DNA of 64,000 nt from Cupriavidus respiraculi (GCF_914271545.1 NZ_CAJZAH010000001.1:930001-994000); one strand, 5' to 3'. Shown: positions 8,530-16,742, counted from the stretch's first letter. Program-made: numbers and translations. Notes: generated by a model from the letters alone, not told the origin.

Positions 8530-9350
8530 AGCGCGACCTCGTTTTCCGCGGCGGGCCCACACATATCGAAATAGGCATCGACGGGCAGACAGCGGAAGCT
8601 CATCACCTCGCCGCCCGCGCGCTCGAACCGCTCCACTACCCGGTCGATGATCAGCCAGTCCAGCGCTGCACAACGCTCCAACGACGCATCGACGAAAAAG
8701 GTATGGGCCGACGACCCGTCCTGCAGGATCCAGTGGCAATGCCGCAGCAGATAAGCGAGACCCTCCTCCCGCATGACATCGATGGCGAAGCGCAGACGAT
8801 CCTGCATATCCTGGCGGCTATAGCCCTCGATCGCCCTTGCCTCGATCGAGCGTGCCAGGGCCTTTTGCAGCAGGGCCCTGTCCGCCGATCGGCTCGCCGG
8901 CTTGAGCGCACTCAGTTCGGCGAGGATCTGCAGGCTGTCCTCGGCCCGATAGGCGCTCTTGTATGCCGTGCAGAGGGCGGAAAGAAGGTGCGGGTCGCCC
9001 GTCGCGCGGTTGCGCCATTCGTCGGCGAGCGAGCCGGCCTCCCGGATCTCCCCAAGGTTCTGCAACGCGGCCAGAAGGTTGATGACCGTCCCGCTGTCCG
9101 CCGGCTTCAGCCGCCGGGCATTGCGGATCGCATCCAACGCGCCTTTGCCATCGGACCGGATGACGCGCAACAGTCCAAGAACGACGTAGCAGCGAGCCGG
9201 ATCCGTGTCCGGTCCCGGAGGTTCCAGCAGGCGCCGGACGCCGGACTCGCACCGGCGCACTTCGAAGTCGTTCGGATACCTTTGCGTGGTCAGTTCCACC
9301 ACTTTGTTGGTCAAAGCAATGTCCTGGCGGACGGGTCGTGGCGTTGTCAT
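8526..9350 (-). CDS. Helical-repeat (TPR-like) protein coupled to the HEPN protein
   Basis: A 274-residue protein of no recognised family. Residues about 55-170 consist of paired amphipathic helices with TPR-like spacing (YVVLGLLRVIRSDGKGALDA, then INLLAALQNLGEIREAGSLA, then LSALCTAYKSAYRAEDSLQI). The C-terminal 90 residues (LRHCHWILQDGSSAHTFFVD onward) form a separate, possibly ligand- or RNA-binding domain. The ATG at 9350 was chosen because it begins the helical region; the frame stays open far upstream but crosses the divergent transporter gene. The stop codon overlaps the start of the HEPN gene, so the two products are probably made in fixed ratio. Function unknown. Confidence 0.6.
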   Translation of the reverse strand: MTTPRPVRQDIALTNKVVELTTQRYPNDFEVRRCESGVRRLLEPPGPDTDPARCYVVLGLLRVIRSDGKGALDAIRNARRLKPADSGTVINLLAALQNLGEIREAGSLADEWRNRATGDPHLLSALCTAYKSAYRAEDSLQILAELSALKPASRSADRALLQKALARSIEARAIEGYSRQDMQDRLRFAIDVMREEGLAYLLRHCHWILQDGSSAHTFFVDASLERCAALDWLIIDRVVERFERAGGEVMSFRCLPVDAYFDMCGPAAENEVAL

Positions 9351-9511
9351 GAGCGCTCTTGCCTGCGTGGCAACAGGAGCCGCGAACCGGCTCCGGGATT
9401 GATGGGGTCGGTGGATTACAGCACGCGGATGCCGGGATGTGCTTGTCGAAAATGGCTGGAGAACTCCACATTCGACCGAAGCCGCGGCACGCCGACCGCC
9501 GGCATTTGCAT

Positions 9512-9566
9512 ATGAAAAAGATGTCCTTCCCCCGCAACGGTCCGCTCTGTACCCTGCGTTTTTTTT
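9512..9566 (+). promoter_or_regulatory. Attenuator-like hairpin with T8 run in the leader of the binding-protein gene
   Basis: CGCA (9533-9536) and GGT (9539-9541) pair with ACC (9551-9553) and TGCG (9555-9558), followed by eight T at 9559-9566, only 15 bases before the ATG at 9582. A short reading frame from ATG 9512 runs through the hairpin and encodes Phe-Phe over the T tract, ending inside the next gene. The arrangement looks like an intrinsic terminator in a leader, but the stem is imperfect and the short frame has no evident ribosome site. Confidence 0.4.
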
Positions 9567-9581
9567 GCCGAACAAGAAACG

Positions 9582-10517
9582 ATGCCGTCCCTGCTTACCC
9601 CGACCCGCGCTAATTTCACCGTGACCCGCCGCGCCCTCCTCGCCTTCCCGCTCGCCTTCGCCCTGCTGGCCGGCGCGCCTGCCCGGGCCGAGACCTCGGC
9701 CACGCCGGTGCTCGACAAGATCCGTTCGACCTCGACCATCGTCCTGGGCTACCGCGAATCCGCGTTGCCGTTCTCCTTTGCGGACGAGCGCGGCGAGCCG
9801 TCCGGCTATGCCGTCGATCTGTGCCTGCGCGCCGCGGAGGCCGCCAAACAGAAGCTGGGCCTGCAGGAGCTGAAGGTTCGCTGGATGCCGCTGACCCCGC
9901 AGAACCGGATTCCGGCGGTCATGAACGGGCTGGTCGATCTGGATTGCGCCCCCAATACCAATTCGCTGGAGCGCCAGAAGCAAGTTGCCTTCAGCGTGTC
10001 GCACTATGTCTCGACGGTGCGCATGCTGGTGCGCGCGGATTCGGGCATCAAGTCGTTCGACGATCTGCGCGGCAAGACCGTGGTTACCAGCGCCGGCTCC
10101 ACCGGCGACCGTCACGTGCGGCGCCTGAAGGCGCAATACGGCTATCGCGACATCTACGCCAAGGACCACGGCGAGTCGTTCCTGCTGCTGGACTCCGGCC
10201 GTGCGCAGGCGTTCGTGATGGACGACGTGCTGCTGGCCGGCCTGCGGGCTCGCGCGAAGCAGCCGTCGGACTACGTGATTGTCGGCCCTGCGCTGTCGGT
10301 CGAGCAGAACGCGCTGATGCTGTCCAAGGCGGACCCGGCCTGGAAGCAACTGGTGGACGAGACGCTGTCGACGGTGTTCGCCGGCCCCGATGTCACCGCA
10401 TTGCAGAAGCGCTGGTTCCAGCAGCCGATCGGCACGCGCGCGGTGAACCTGGCGCTGGCGCCGTCCGCCGAAGTCCGCAATGCGTGGAAACACCCCTCCG
10501 ACGTGGCGACCGAGTAG
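9582..10517 (+). CDS. Periplasmic amino-acid ABC transporter substrate-binding protein (GltI-like)
   Basis: A 311-residue family-3 solute-binding protein. After a signal peptide (about residues 15-36, ending in ARAE) the mature protein starts with STIVLGYRESALPFSFADE, the signature of polar-amino-acid binding proteins, followed by GYAVDLCLRAAEA and the GKTVVTSAGSTGDRHV hinge. It resembles the glutamate/aspartate receptor GltI. No permease or ATPase gene is adjacent, so it either serves a transporter encoded elsewhere or has another sensing role. A GTG at residue 14 (VTRRALLAF) is an alternative start closer to the signal peptide. Confidence 0.85.
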   Translation: MPSLLTPTRANFTVTRRALLAFPLAFALLAGAPARAETSATPVLDKIRSTSTIVLGYRESALPFSFADERGEPSGYAVDLCLRAAEAAKQKLGLQELKVRWMPLTPQNRIPAVMNGLVDLDCAPNTNSLERQKQVAFSVSHYVSTVRMLVRADSGIKSFDDLRGKTVVTSAGSTGDRHVRRLKAQYGYRDIYAKDHGESFLLLDSGRAQAFVMDDVLLAGLRARAKQPSDYVIVGPALSVEQNALMLSKADPAWKQLVDETLSTVFAGPDVTALQKRWFQQPIGTRAVNLALAPSAEVRNAWKHPSDVATE

Positions 10518-10564
10518 GACGCGCAACAGTTCGGTTTCCGCTCGCCGACCCCGGCGGGCCGGCA

Positions 10565-10594
10565 TTGACAGCGGCGTGCAATGTTGGCGACACT
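10565..10594 (+). promoter_or_regulatory. Candidate promoter for the small repeat protein
   Basis: A perfect TTGACA at 10565-10570 is followed after 18 bases by GACACT (10589-10594), a weak -10. The gene begins at 10684 behind AAGGAGAGAG (10671-10680), a strong ribosome site. Confidence 0.4.
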
Positions 10595-10683
10595 GGCTGC
10601 AAGCGGCCCACCGCGTACCCGTCCCGGGCGCCGGCAGCAGGCCGCATGACACCGCCGCAGGGCGGCACTAAAGGAGAGAGACC

Positions 10684-10965
10684 ATGAGCAAGTTCGTCGC
10701 AGCCGCGTTCGCACTGTGCATCGGCGCCGCATCGGTGGCGGTCCACGCCCAGGGCAGCGGCAAGCAGTTCGATCCGCACAGCCAGGGTGCGCGCGCGGGC
10801 GAGAAATTCGACCCGCATACCCAGGGCGCCCGTTCCGGCGACAAGTTCGATCCGTACTCGCAGGGCGCCAACAAGAGCACGCGTGCCGATCTGAACGCCG
10901 CGCCGGCGCAGAAGAAGGACGACAAGAAGGCGAAGAAGGCCAAGCCGGCCCAACCGGCGAACTGA
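10684..10965 (+). CDS. Small secreted repeat protein (GxKFDPHxQGAR repeats)
   Basis: A 93-residue protein: signal peptide (residues 1-22, ending VHA-Q), three tandem 13-residue repeats at 26-64 of the form G-x-K-F-D-P-H-x-Q-G-A-R-x, and a basic Ala/Lys tail (KKDDKKAKKAKPAQ). It has no cysteine in the mature part. A second protein in this window (38020-38283) shares the D-P-x-x-x-G-A-R core, so the two belong to one family of short periplasmic repeat proteins. Aspartate and histidine in each repeat could bind cations; this is inference. It is followed by a strong terminator and is monocistronic. Confidence 0.8.
   Translation: MSKFVAAAFALCIGAASVAVHAQGSGKQFDPHSQGARAGEKFDPHTQGARSGDKFDPYSQGANKSTRADLNAAPAQKKDDKKAKKAKPAQPAN
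10759..10875 (+). repeat. Three tandem 39-bp repeats within the small secreted protein gene
   Basis: Three in-frame 39-base units encode GKQFDPHSQGARA, GEKFDPHTQGARS and GDKFDPYSQGANK. The DNA units differ mostly at third positions, so the peptide repeat is selected rather than recently duplicated. Confidence 0.85.
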
Positions 10966-11007
10966 GCCAGCGGACCGGCGCGCCGGTCCCCTTCGCAAGC
11001 TGTCCCA

Positions 11008-11032
11008 AACCCGCCCCGCGCGGGTTTTTTCT
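11008..11032 (+). terminator. Rho-independent terminator after the repeat-protein gene
   Basis: AACCCGC (11008-11014) pairs with GCGGGTT (11020-11026) around a five-base loop and runs into TTTTTT (11025-11030). It lies between convergent genes. Confidence 0.85.
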
Positions 11033-11040
11033 TTGGGCGG

Positions 11041-13425
11041 CTAGCGGCGTGCGCCGTCGCCGGCCAGGCGCAAGCCGTTGAACACCACCAGCAGACTCGC
11101 CCCCATGTCGGCGAACACGGCCATCCACATGGTGCCCATGCCGGCCAGGGTCAGAGCCAGGAACACGACCTTGATGCCGAGCGCGAGCGCGATGTTCTGC
11201 GCCAGGATGGCCGCGGTGCGCCGCGACAGCCGGATGAAAGCGGGGATGCGCCGCAGGTCGTCGTCCATCAGCGCGACGTCCGCCGTCTCGATGGCGGTGT
11301 CCGTGCCGGCGGCGCCCATCGCGAAGCCGATATCGGCGCGCGCCAGCGCTGGCGCATCGTTGATGCCGTCGCCCACCATGCCGATGACGCCGCCGCGCGC
11401 ACGCGCGCCATCCGCGAGCGCTGCGATGGCATCCGCCTTGTCCTGCGGCAGCTGATTGCCGCGCGCCTCGTCGATGCCGACCTGCGCCGCGATGGCCTGC
11501 GCGGTATGGGGATTGTCGCCCGACAGCATCAGCGTCTTGACGCCCAGCGCATGCAGATCGGCGATGGCGGCGCGGCTGGTTTCCTTTACCGTATCCGCGA
11601 CCGCGAACATCGCCAGCACGCCGCCTTCGTCGGCCAGCAGCACCAGGGTCTTGCCCGCGCGCTCCAGCGCCTCCATGCGGGTTTCGAGTTCGTCCGAGCA
11701 CAGGCCCATGTCGTGCACCAGACGGTGATTGCCGAGCCAGTACCGGCGGCCGGCCACCAGGCCCTTGACGCCCATGCCGGGCAACGATTCGAAGGCGTCC
11801 ACTTCGACCATGGCGATGCCGGCCTCGCGCGCCGCCGTGGCGACCGCCGCCGAGACCGGGTGGTCCGAACGCGCGGCCAGGCTCGCGGCAATCGCGCGCG
11901 CTTCGCCGGCGTTCGCGCTCAGCGGCACATGGTCGGTCTGCGCGGGCCTGCCGTGAGTCAGCGTACCGGTCTTGTCCAGCGCGAGCCAACGCAGGCTCTT
12001 GCCCTGTTCCAGATAGACCCCGCCCTTGACCAGGATGCCGTGGCGCGCGGCGGCGGCCAGCGCGCTGACGATCGTCACCGGGGTGGAAATCACCAGCGCG
12101 CACGGACACGCGATGACCAGCAGCACCAGCGCCTTGTAGATCCAGTCGAACCAGTCACCGCCCAGCAGCAGCGGCGGCACGGTCGCCACGAGCACCGCGG
12201 CGGCGAAGACGGTTGGGGTGTAGACCCGGGCGAAGCGATCGACGAACCGCTGCGTCGGCGCCCGGCTGCCCTGCGCCGCTTCCACGGCGTGGATAATGCG
12301 CGCGAGCGTGGAGTCGGCCGCCGGCGCGGTCACGCTGTACTCGAGTTCGCCAGTCTGGTTGATCGAGCCGGCGAACAGCGGATCGCCCACGGTCTTGTCC
12401 ACCGGCACGCTTTCGCCGGTGATGGGCGCCTGGTCCAGCGCCGACTGGCCGCGCAGCACGCGCCCGTCCAGCGCCACGCGTTCGCCGGGCCGCAGCCGCA
12501 CCACGGCGCCGATGCCGACCGAGGCGGCCGCCACCGCTTCCCATGCACCGTCCGGCTGCCGCACGGTGGCCTGCTCCGGCGCCATGGCCAACAGGCCGCG
12601 GATGGCGTTGCGGGCGCGATCGAGCGACGCCGCCTCGATCCGTTCCGCGATGGCGAACAGCACCATCACCATGGCCGCTTCCGGCCATTGGCCGATCAGC
12701 AGCGCGCCGGTCACGGCGATGCTCATCAGCGCGTTGATATTGAGATTGCCGTTGCGCAGCGCGATCCAGCCCTTGCGATAGGTCGTCAGGCCCGACAGCG
12801 CCACCGCGACGAGCGCGAGCAAGGCGGGCAGCCACGGCTCGGCGAGCCCTGCCCAGTGCGCCACCTCGGCGCCCAGCGCGGCGGCACCGGCCAGGGCCAG
12901 CGGCCACCACGGCTGGCGGGCTTCCGCGGGGGACGGCATGGTCGAGTCCGGCGTCTGCACAGCCAGCGGTTCGGCTTTCATGCCGAGGCTTTCGATGGCT
13001 GCGACTACCCCCTCCAGAGACGGCAGCGAATGGTGGACCGTCAGCACGCGCTGCATCAGATTGAACTGCAGCGCCTGCACGCCCGGCATGCCGCCGAGCT
13101 TGTTGCGGATCAGCGTTTCCTCGGTCGGGCAGTCCATGGCCGCGATGCGGTAGCGGGCGGCGTTGGTGCCGGCGGGGATGTCGGAGGCAGCTAGCGGCGT
13201 CTGTGTCAGCGGCACGGCGGAACCGCACGCCGAGCCGCAGCAGGCGGGCGCCGCGGCCGGCGCGGGGGCCGCGCATCCGTCGGCGCAGGGATTGCCGTCG
13301 TGGCCGTGGTCGTGGCCGTGGCCGTGGCCGGAGGGGTGCCCGTGATGGGCGTCATGGTGATGCGCGCCATGGCGGCAGTCACCAGGACGCGCCCCACCAT
13401 CGTGCTGCGGGAGGATACTTGCCAT
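11041..13425 (-). CDS. zntA: Zn/Cd/Pb-translocating P1B-type ATPase
   Basis: A 794-residue heavy-metal efflux ATPase. The N-terminus is His-rich (residues about 19-45) and Cys-containing, followed by a metal-binding domain with MDCPTEET in place of GMTCxxC, as in Zn2+/Cd2+/Pb2+ pumps. Core motifs are TGES in the actuator domain, Cys440-Pro-Cys442 in the transport helix, the phosphorylated Asp484 (DKTGTLT), SDHP in the nucleotide domain and MVGDGINDAPALA. The protein expels divalent soft metals from the cytoplasm. A MerR-type promoter lies directly upstream. PbrA or CadA are equally acceptable names for this subfamily; the precise metal preference is not visible. Confidence 0.9.
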   Translation of the reverse strand: MASILPQHDGGARPGDCRHGAHHHDAHHGHPSGHGHGHDHGHDGNPCADGCAAPAPAAAPACCGSACGSAVPLTQTPLAASDIPAGTNAARYRIAAMDCPTEETLIRNKLGGMPGVQALQFNLMQRVLTVHHSLPSLEGVVAAIESLGMKAEPLAVQTPDSTMPSPAEARQPWWPLALAGAAALGAEVAHWAGLAEPWLPALLALVAVALSGLTTYRKGWIALRNGNLNINALMSIAVTGALLIGQWPEAAMVMVLFAIAERIEAASLDRARNAIRGLLAMAPEQATVRQPDGAWEAVAAASVGIGAVVRLRPGERVALDGRVLRGQSALDQAPITGESVPVDKTVGDPLFAGSINQTGELEYSVTAPAADSTLARIIHAVEAAQGSRAPTQRFVDRFARVYTPTVFAAAVLVATVPPLLLGGDWFDWIYKALVLLVIACPCALVISTPVTIVSALAAAARHGILVKGGVYLEQGKSLRWLALDKTGTLTHGRPAQTDHVPLSANAGEARAIAASLAARSDHPVSAAVATAAREAGIAMVEVDAFESLPGMGVKGLVAGRRYWLGNHRLVHDMGLCSDELETRMEALERAGKTLVLLADEGGVLAMFAVADTVKETSRAAIADLHALGVKTLMLSGDNPHTAQAIAAQVGIDEARGNQLPQDKADAIAALADGARARGGVIGMVGDGINDAPALARADIGFAMGAAGTDTAIETADVALMDDDLRRIPAFIRLSRRTAAILAQNIALALGIKVVFLALTLAGMGTMWMAVFADMGASLLVVFNGLRLAGDGARR

Positions 13426-13475
13426 GCCGATAGGTCCTTGCGGTCAGCGCTCGTCCGTAGTCAGTCTGTCCCCGC

Positions 13476-13506
13476 ATTGAAGACCTTGGAGCCACTACAG
13501 GGTCAA
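13476..13506 (-). promoter_or_regulatory. MerR-family (ZntR/CadR/PbrR-type) promoter-operator of the P-type ATPase
   Basis: Read on the minus strand: -35 TTGACC (13506-13501), a 19-base spacer, then -10 TTCAAT (13481-13476). The spacer is filled by the imperfect dyad ACCCTGTAGTGGCTCCAAGGT (13503-13483, 15 of 21 positions symmetric with few exceptions). An overlong 19-20 bp spacer with such a dyad is the hallmark of promoters twisted open by metal-bound MerR regulators. No MerR-family regulator gene is encoded in this window. Confidence 0.85.
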
Positions 13507-13568
13507 GGGGGCCGAACCCCCCGCCTTCCAGGCATGGCGGCAACGCTGCGCGGGCGTTGCCTTGCCCG

Positions 13569-13940
13569 CTAGAGCATGTCTTGCCGCGTATCCATGTAAC
13601 AGTGCAGCGCCGGACCGATCACGCCCGCTCCGCCCGCTACGAACCAGAGCGCCGCCGCAAGCTTGGCATGGGGATCGTGGGCCAGTGTGATGGCCCCGGC
13701 GGCAATGAAGAGCAATCCACCCAGCATGCCAGCGCCGTGACAAACCCTGGGATGATTGGCGGACCACTCCGTCACCCGCCGGCAAAGGCGACTGCAACAG
13801 CCCTCATCCGTGTCGGTCTGGCGGATGCGGGTCGATCCGAGCAACCCGCCGGTCGGTTCCAGCTCGTCACCGTACCGCTGAGCCTCCAGCGCCCCCAGGC
13901 TCTGCGGCCGGGCAATTGATGCAGCATGCGTTCCATACAT
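13569..13940 (-). CDS. Small two-helix membrane protein of unknown function
   Basis: A 123-residue protein not matching a family I know. The N-terminal half is soluble and contains a Cys cluster (EGCCSRLCRR, residues about 47-56); the C-terminal half has two hydrophobic segments (GAGMLGGLLFIAAGAITLA and AALWFVAGGAGVIGPAL). The ATG at 13940 has a GGAG about ten bases upstream, which favours it over an upstream extension. It is co-directional with the metal ATPase but separated from it by that gene's own metal-responsive promoter, so it is probably an independent unit. Confidence 0.6.
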   Translation of the reverse strand: MYGTHAASIARPQSLGALEAQRYGDELEPTGGLLGSTRIRQTDTDEGCCSRLCRRVTEWSANHPRVCHGAGMLGGLLFIAAGAITLAHDPHAKLAAALWFVAGGAGVIGPALHCYMDTRQDML

Positions 13941-14226
13941 GATCGTTCTCCACCGAAAGGTCGAAGGGAGGAAGGCTGTACACCGCCTTCGCAGGGAACT
14001 CCTGCACGCCGCAGATGGTTTGCCCAAGGTCCCGCGATGGCCACATAGCGGAGCCGGCATCGCGCGGTCGGAGTCATCCGCGCGATGCGCTGCCCGGTAC
14101 GCGAAAAAGGACGCTTCGGAGGTCGTCAGCGGCGGTCCGACTGTAACGGCGCACGGGCGCCGCCCTTGCGCAAAGGCGCCGAAATCATGTCCATAGCGAC
14201 CGCGGCGCGCCCGGAACGGGCTGCGC

Positions 14227-15471
14227 TTACGCCGCCGCCGGCGCGCCTTGCCGCCGCGTGGTGGTCACGGAAACGGCAAACACCAGCAGCCCACCCAGCG
14301 CCAGCAGCAGACCGACCCATCCCGTCGACGCCCAGCCCAGTCCCGCCGCGATGGTCACGCCGCCCAGCCAGGCGCCGAGCGCATTGGCGAGGTTGAACGC
14401 CGAATGGTTCAGCGCGGCGGCCAGGGTCTGCGCATCGCCTGCGACGTCCATCAGCCGGATCTGCAAGGCCGGGCCCAGGGCCACCACCGTGCCGATCAGC
14501 AGCACATTGGCCGACGCCAGCCAGGCATGCGGCGCGGTGAAGACGAAGAGCCCGAGCACCAGCGCCGACCACACCAGCAGGCCGCCGATGGTCGGCATCA
14601 GGGCCTTGTCGGCCAGCTTTGCGCCGGCGAGGTTGCCGGCCACCATGCCGACGCCGAACAGCGCCAGCACGAACGGAATGCCGCTCGCCGGCAGATGGGC
14701 CAGCTCGATCATGGTCGGCTTGATATAGCTGAAGACCGCGAACATGCCGCCAAAGCCGATGGCGCCGATGCCCAGCGTCAGCCACACCTGCTTGCGGCGA
14801 AACGCCGACAGCTCGCGCAGCGGACTGGCGAGGCGGTCCGCCGGCACGAACGGCACCCACCGCCATACCGTGACCACCGCGAGCAAGCCGATGGCGCCGA
14901 CCAGTGCGAAGGCCGACCGCCATCCGAGCCACTGGCCGATGGCGGCCGCAATTGGCACCCCGACCAGCGTCGCAATGGTCAGGCCCAGCATCACCATGCC
15001 CACCGCCTGCGCCCGCTTCTCGCGCGCCACCAGGCTGGCCGCCACCAGGGCCGCCACACCGAAATAGGTACCGTGCGGAAAGCCGGTCAGCAGGCGTGCC
15101 ACGATCATCGAGCCATAAGAGGGCGCGAGCGCGCTGGCGAAGTTGCCGGCGGCGAACACGGCCATCAGCGCGATCAGCAGGTTGCGCCGCGGCCAGCGCG
15201 CGCCGAGCACCGCGAGCAGCGGCGCGCCGATGACCACGCCGAGGGCATACGCGCTGATCAGGTGTCCCGCCTCGGGAATCGAAATGGCAAGGTCGCTTGC
15301 CGCATCGGGCAAGAGACCCATGATCACGAATTCGCCGGTGCCGATGCCAAAGCCCCCAATGCCCAGCGCGAGCAGCGCGAGACGGCTCGAGACGGGACGG
15401 GATTCAGCGGGGAGGAGTTCGGTGTCGGGGGATGGAAATGGGGATGTGGGGGCGCCGTCAGGGACTGTCAT
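14227..15471 (-). CDS. MFS transporter, DHA1 family (AraJ/YdhP-like efflux)
   Basis: A 414-residue protein with 12 predicted transmembrane helices. The first helix LALGIGGFGIGTGEFVIMGL is characteristic of the AraJ/YdhP/PbuE branch of drug:H+ antiporters, and GARWPRRNLL is the loop 2-3 motif. The first 30 residues are a Pro-rich cytoplasmic tail. Substrates in this branch include sugars, purines and drugs; none can be assigned here. It is not overlapped by neighbours and the LysR gene upstream is 232 bases away. Confidence 0.85.
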   Translation of the reverse strand: MTVPDGAPTSPFPSPDTELLPAESRPVSSRLALLALGIGGFGIGTGEFVIMGLLPDAASDLAISIPEAGHLISAYALGVVIGAPLLAVLGARWPRRNLLIALMAVFAAGNFASALAPSYGSMIVARLLTGFPHGTYFGVAALVAASLVAREKRAQAVGMVMLGLTIATLVGVPIAAAIGQWLGWRSAFALVGAIGLLAVVTVWRWVPFVPADRLASPLRELSAFRRKQVWLTLGIGAIGFGGMFAVFSYIKPTMIELAHLPASGIPFVLALFGVGMVAGNLAGAKLADKALMPTIGGLLVWSALVLGLFVFTAPHAWLASANVLLIGTVVALGPALQIRLMDVAGDAQTLAAALNHSAFNLANALGAWLGGVTIAAGLGWASTGWVGLLLALGGLLVFAVSVTTTRRQGAPAAA

Positions 15472-15703
15472 CGAGGAAACCGGAAGAGAGATCGCAAAGC
15501 TGGTTTTTTGGTGTATCCGCAGCTGGACGGGGGCATCTGCGTCCCTCCTGTCGGCGGGCCAATGGCCCTTGCAGCGCGGCTCGACGCGGCGCCCGGTGCC
15601 GCTTGCGGCATGGGCGGCGCGCGTCGAAGGGCGTTATTGTGAAGCAATATGCCGGCGCGCGTGCGGGCCGCATATGGCGCGGTCTCGCGGGTCCGCCGCA
15701 GAC

Positions 15704-16633
15704 TTACGCCTGCGCAGCCGAAAAGCGCTGCGCGAACCGCTCGCGCTCGAAGGCTTCCACCAGGAAATCGACGAACACGCGCGTCTTGGCCGGCATCAGC
15801 GCCCGGGTGGCGTAATAGAGCGAGATCGTGCCTGCATCCGCATGCCAGCCCGGCAGCAGCCGCATCAGTTGGCCGCGCTCGAGGCAGGTCAGCACGTCCG
15901 GCATCGCCACCAGCGCCACGCCAAGGCCGAGCAACGCCGCCTCGCGCAGCGCGGCGGGATCGTTCACCGTGATGGTGTGGGACAGGCGCGCCGGCACTTC
16001 GCTGCCATCGGTGTCGCGCATGGTCCACTGGTGCAGCCGTCCGCTGCGCGCCGAACGCATCGCGATGCCGCTGAGGGCCCCCAGATCGTCGGGGGATACC
16101 GGCAAGGCGCGGCCCGCCATATAGGCCGGCGACGCCACCGCGACGAGATGGGCGGGGGCCAGGGGCCGGGACACCACGCCCGGCGACAACGCAAAACCGC
16201 CGCCGATCGCGGCGTCGTAGCCCTCCGCGACCAGGTCGACCGGCCGGTTCTCGAACCGCCAGTCGGGGCGGATCAGCGGATGGCGCTGGAGAAAGGCGGG
16301 CAGCAGCGGGAGCACATACTCGAGCCCAAAGGTGGGAGCCATGCTGATCTTCAGCACACCGGCCGGCTCGCCCGAGTCCGTGGCCGCCGCCGCAATGGCC
16401 GCCTGCAATGCATCCAGATTGCCGCCGATCGCCTGCAGAAACCGCTCGCCGGCCTCCGTCAGTGTCAGCTTGCGCGTGGAGCGCTGGAACAGCCGCGCGC
16501 CGATATTGCGCTCCAGCATGGCCACGTTGCGGCTCACCGCCGCCGGCGTCAGCGCCAGCCGGCGCGCAGCCGCCGAAAAACTGCCGGATTCGGCGCTACG
16601 GACGAAGGACTCGAGATTGGCGAGGGATTCCAT
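15704..16633 (-). CDS. LysR family transcriptional regulator
   Basis: A 309-residue regulator with an N-terminal winged helix (LANLESFVRSAESGSFSAAA, then RRLALTPAAVSRNVAMLERN) and a C-terminal effector domain that begins near residue 90. It most resembles the DsdA/AaeR-type subgroup controlling adjacent oxidoreductases. It is divergent from the SDR gene at 16743, with 109 bases between their starts that hold two palindromes, so it very probably controls that gene and itself. Confidence 0.88.
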   Translation of the reverse strand: MESLANLESFVRSAESGSFSAAARRLALTPAAVSRNVAMLERNIGARLFQRSTRKLTLTEAGERFLQAIGGNLDALQAAIAAAATDSGEPAGVLKISMAPTFGLEYVLPLLPAFLQRHPLIRPDWRFENRPVDLVAEGYDAAIGGGFALSPGVVSRPLAPAHLVAVASPAYMAGRALPVSPDDLGALSGIAMRSARSGRLHQWTMRDTDGSEVPARLSHTITVNDPAALREAALLGLGVALVAMPDVLTCLERGQLMRLLPGWHADAGTISLYYATRALMPAKTRVFVDFLVEAFERERFAQRFSAAQA

Positions 16634-16654
16634 CCACCTATCTTAGACGAACGC

Positions 16655-16669
16655 TTGAAAATCACTCAA
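16655..16669. promoter_or_regulatory. LysR-type box (T-N11-A) in the LysR/SDR intergenic region
   Basis: TTGA-N7-TCAA forms a perfect inverted repeat (TTGAAAATCACTCAA) that satisfies the T-N11-A rule at 16656-16668. It lies 22 bases upstream of the LysR start codon. Confidence 0.6.
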
Positions 16670-16672
16670 GCC

Positions 16673-16696
16673 ATTACCGGCTAATCAAACGGTAAT
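16673..16696. promoter_or_regulatory. Second palindrome between LysR and SDR
   Basis: ATTACCG (16673-16679) and CGGTAAT (16690-16696) are perfect inverted 7-mers around ten bases. Together with the box at 16655-16669 this gives the two-site layout (recognition plus activation) usual for LysR regulators. Confidence 0.55.
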
Positions 16697-16742
16697 CGAT
16701 GCAGCAACATGCAGCCATCCACTCATCCACAGGAGTCCTGCA

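Noticed and set aside
9351-10652. Upstream extension of the TPR-like gene by more than 400 codons
   Set aside because: The extension is antisense to the binding-protein gene and has shadow composition; the ATG at 9350 begins the structured part.
10271-12109. Long open frame on the minus strand spanning the binding protein and ATPase genes
   Set aside because: It overlaps zntA in another frame and crosses a strong terminator and two real genes; the product has shadow composition.
13505-13525. Hairpin GGGGG-CCGAA-CCCCC just outside the -35 of the ATPase promoter as a terminator for the upstream small gene
   Set aside because: The stem is short, has no T tract, and overlaps the promoter edge; termination there cannot be judged from sequence.
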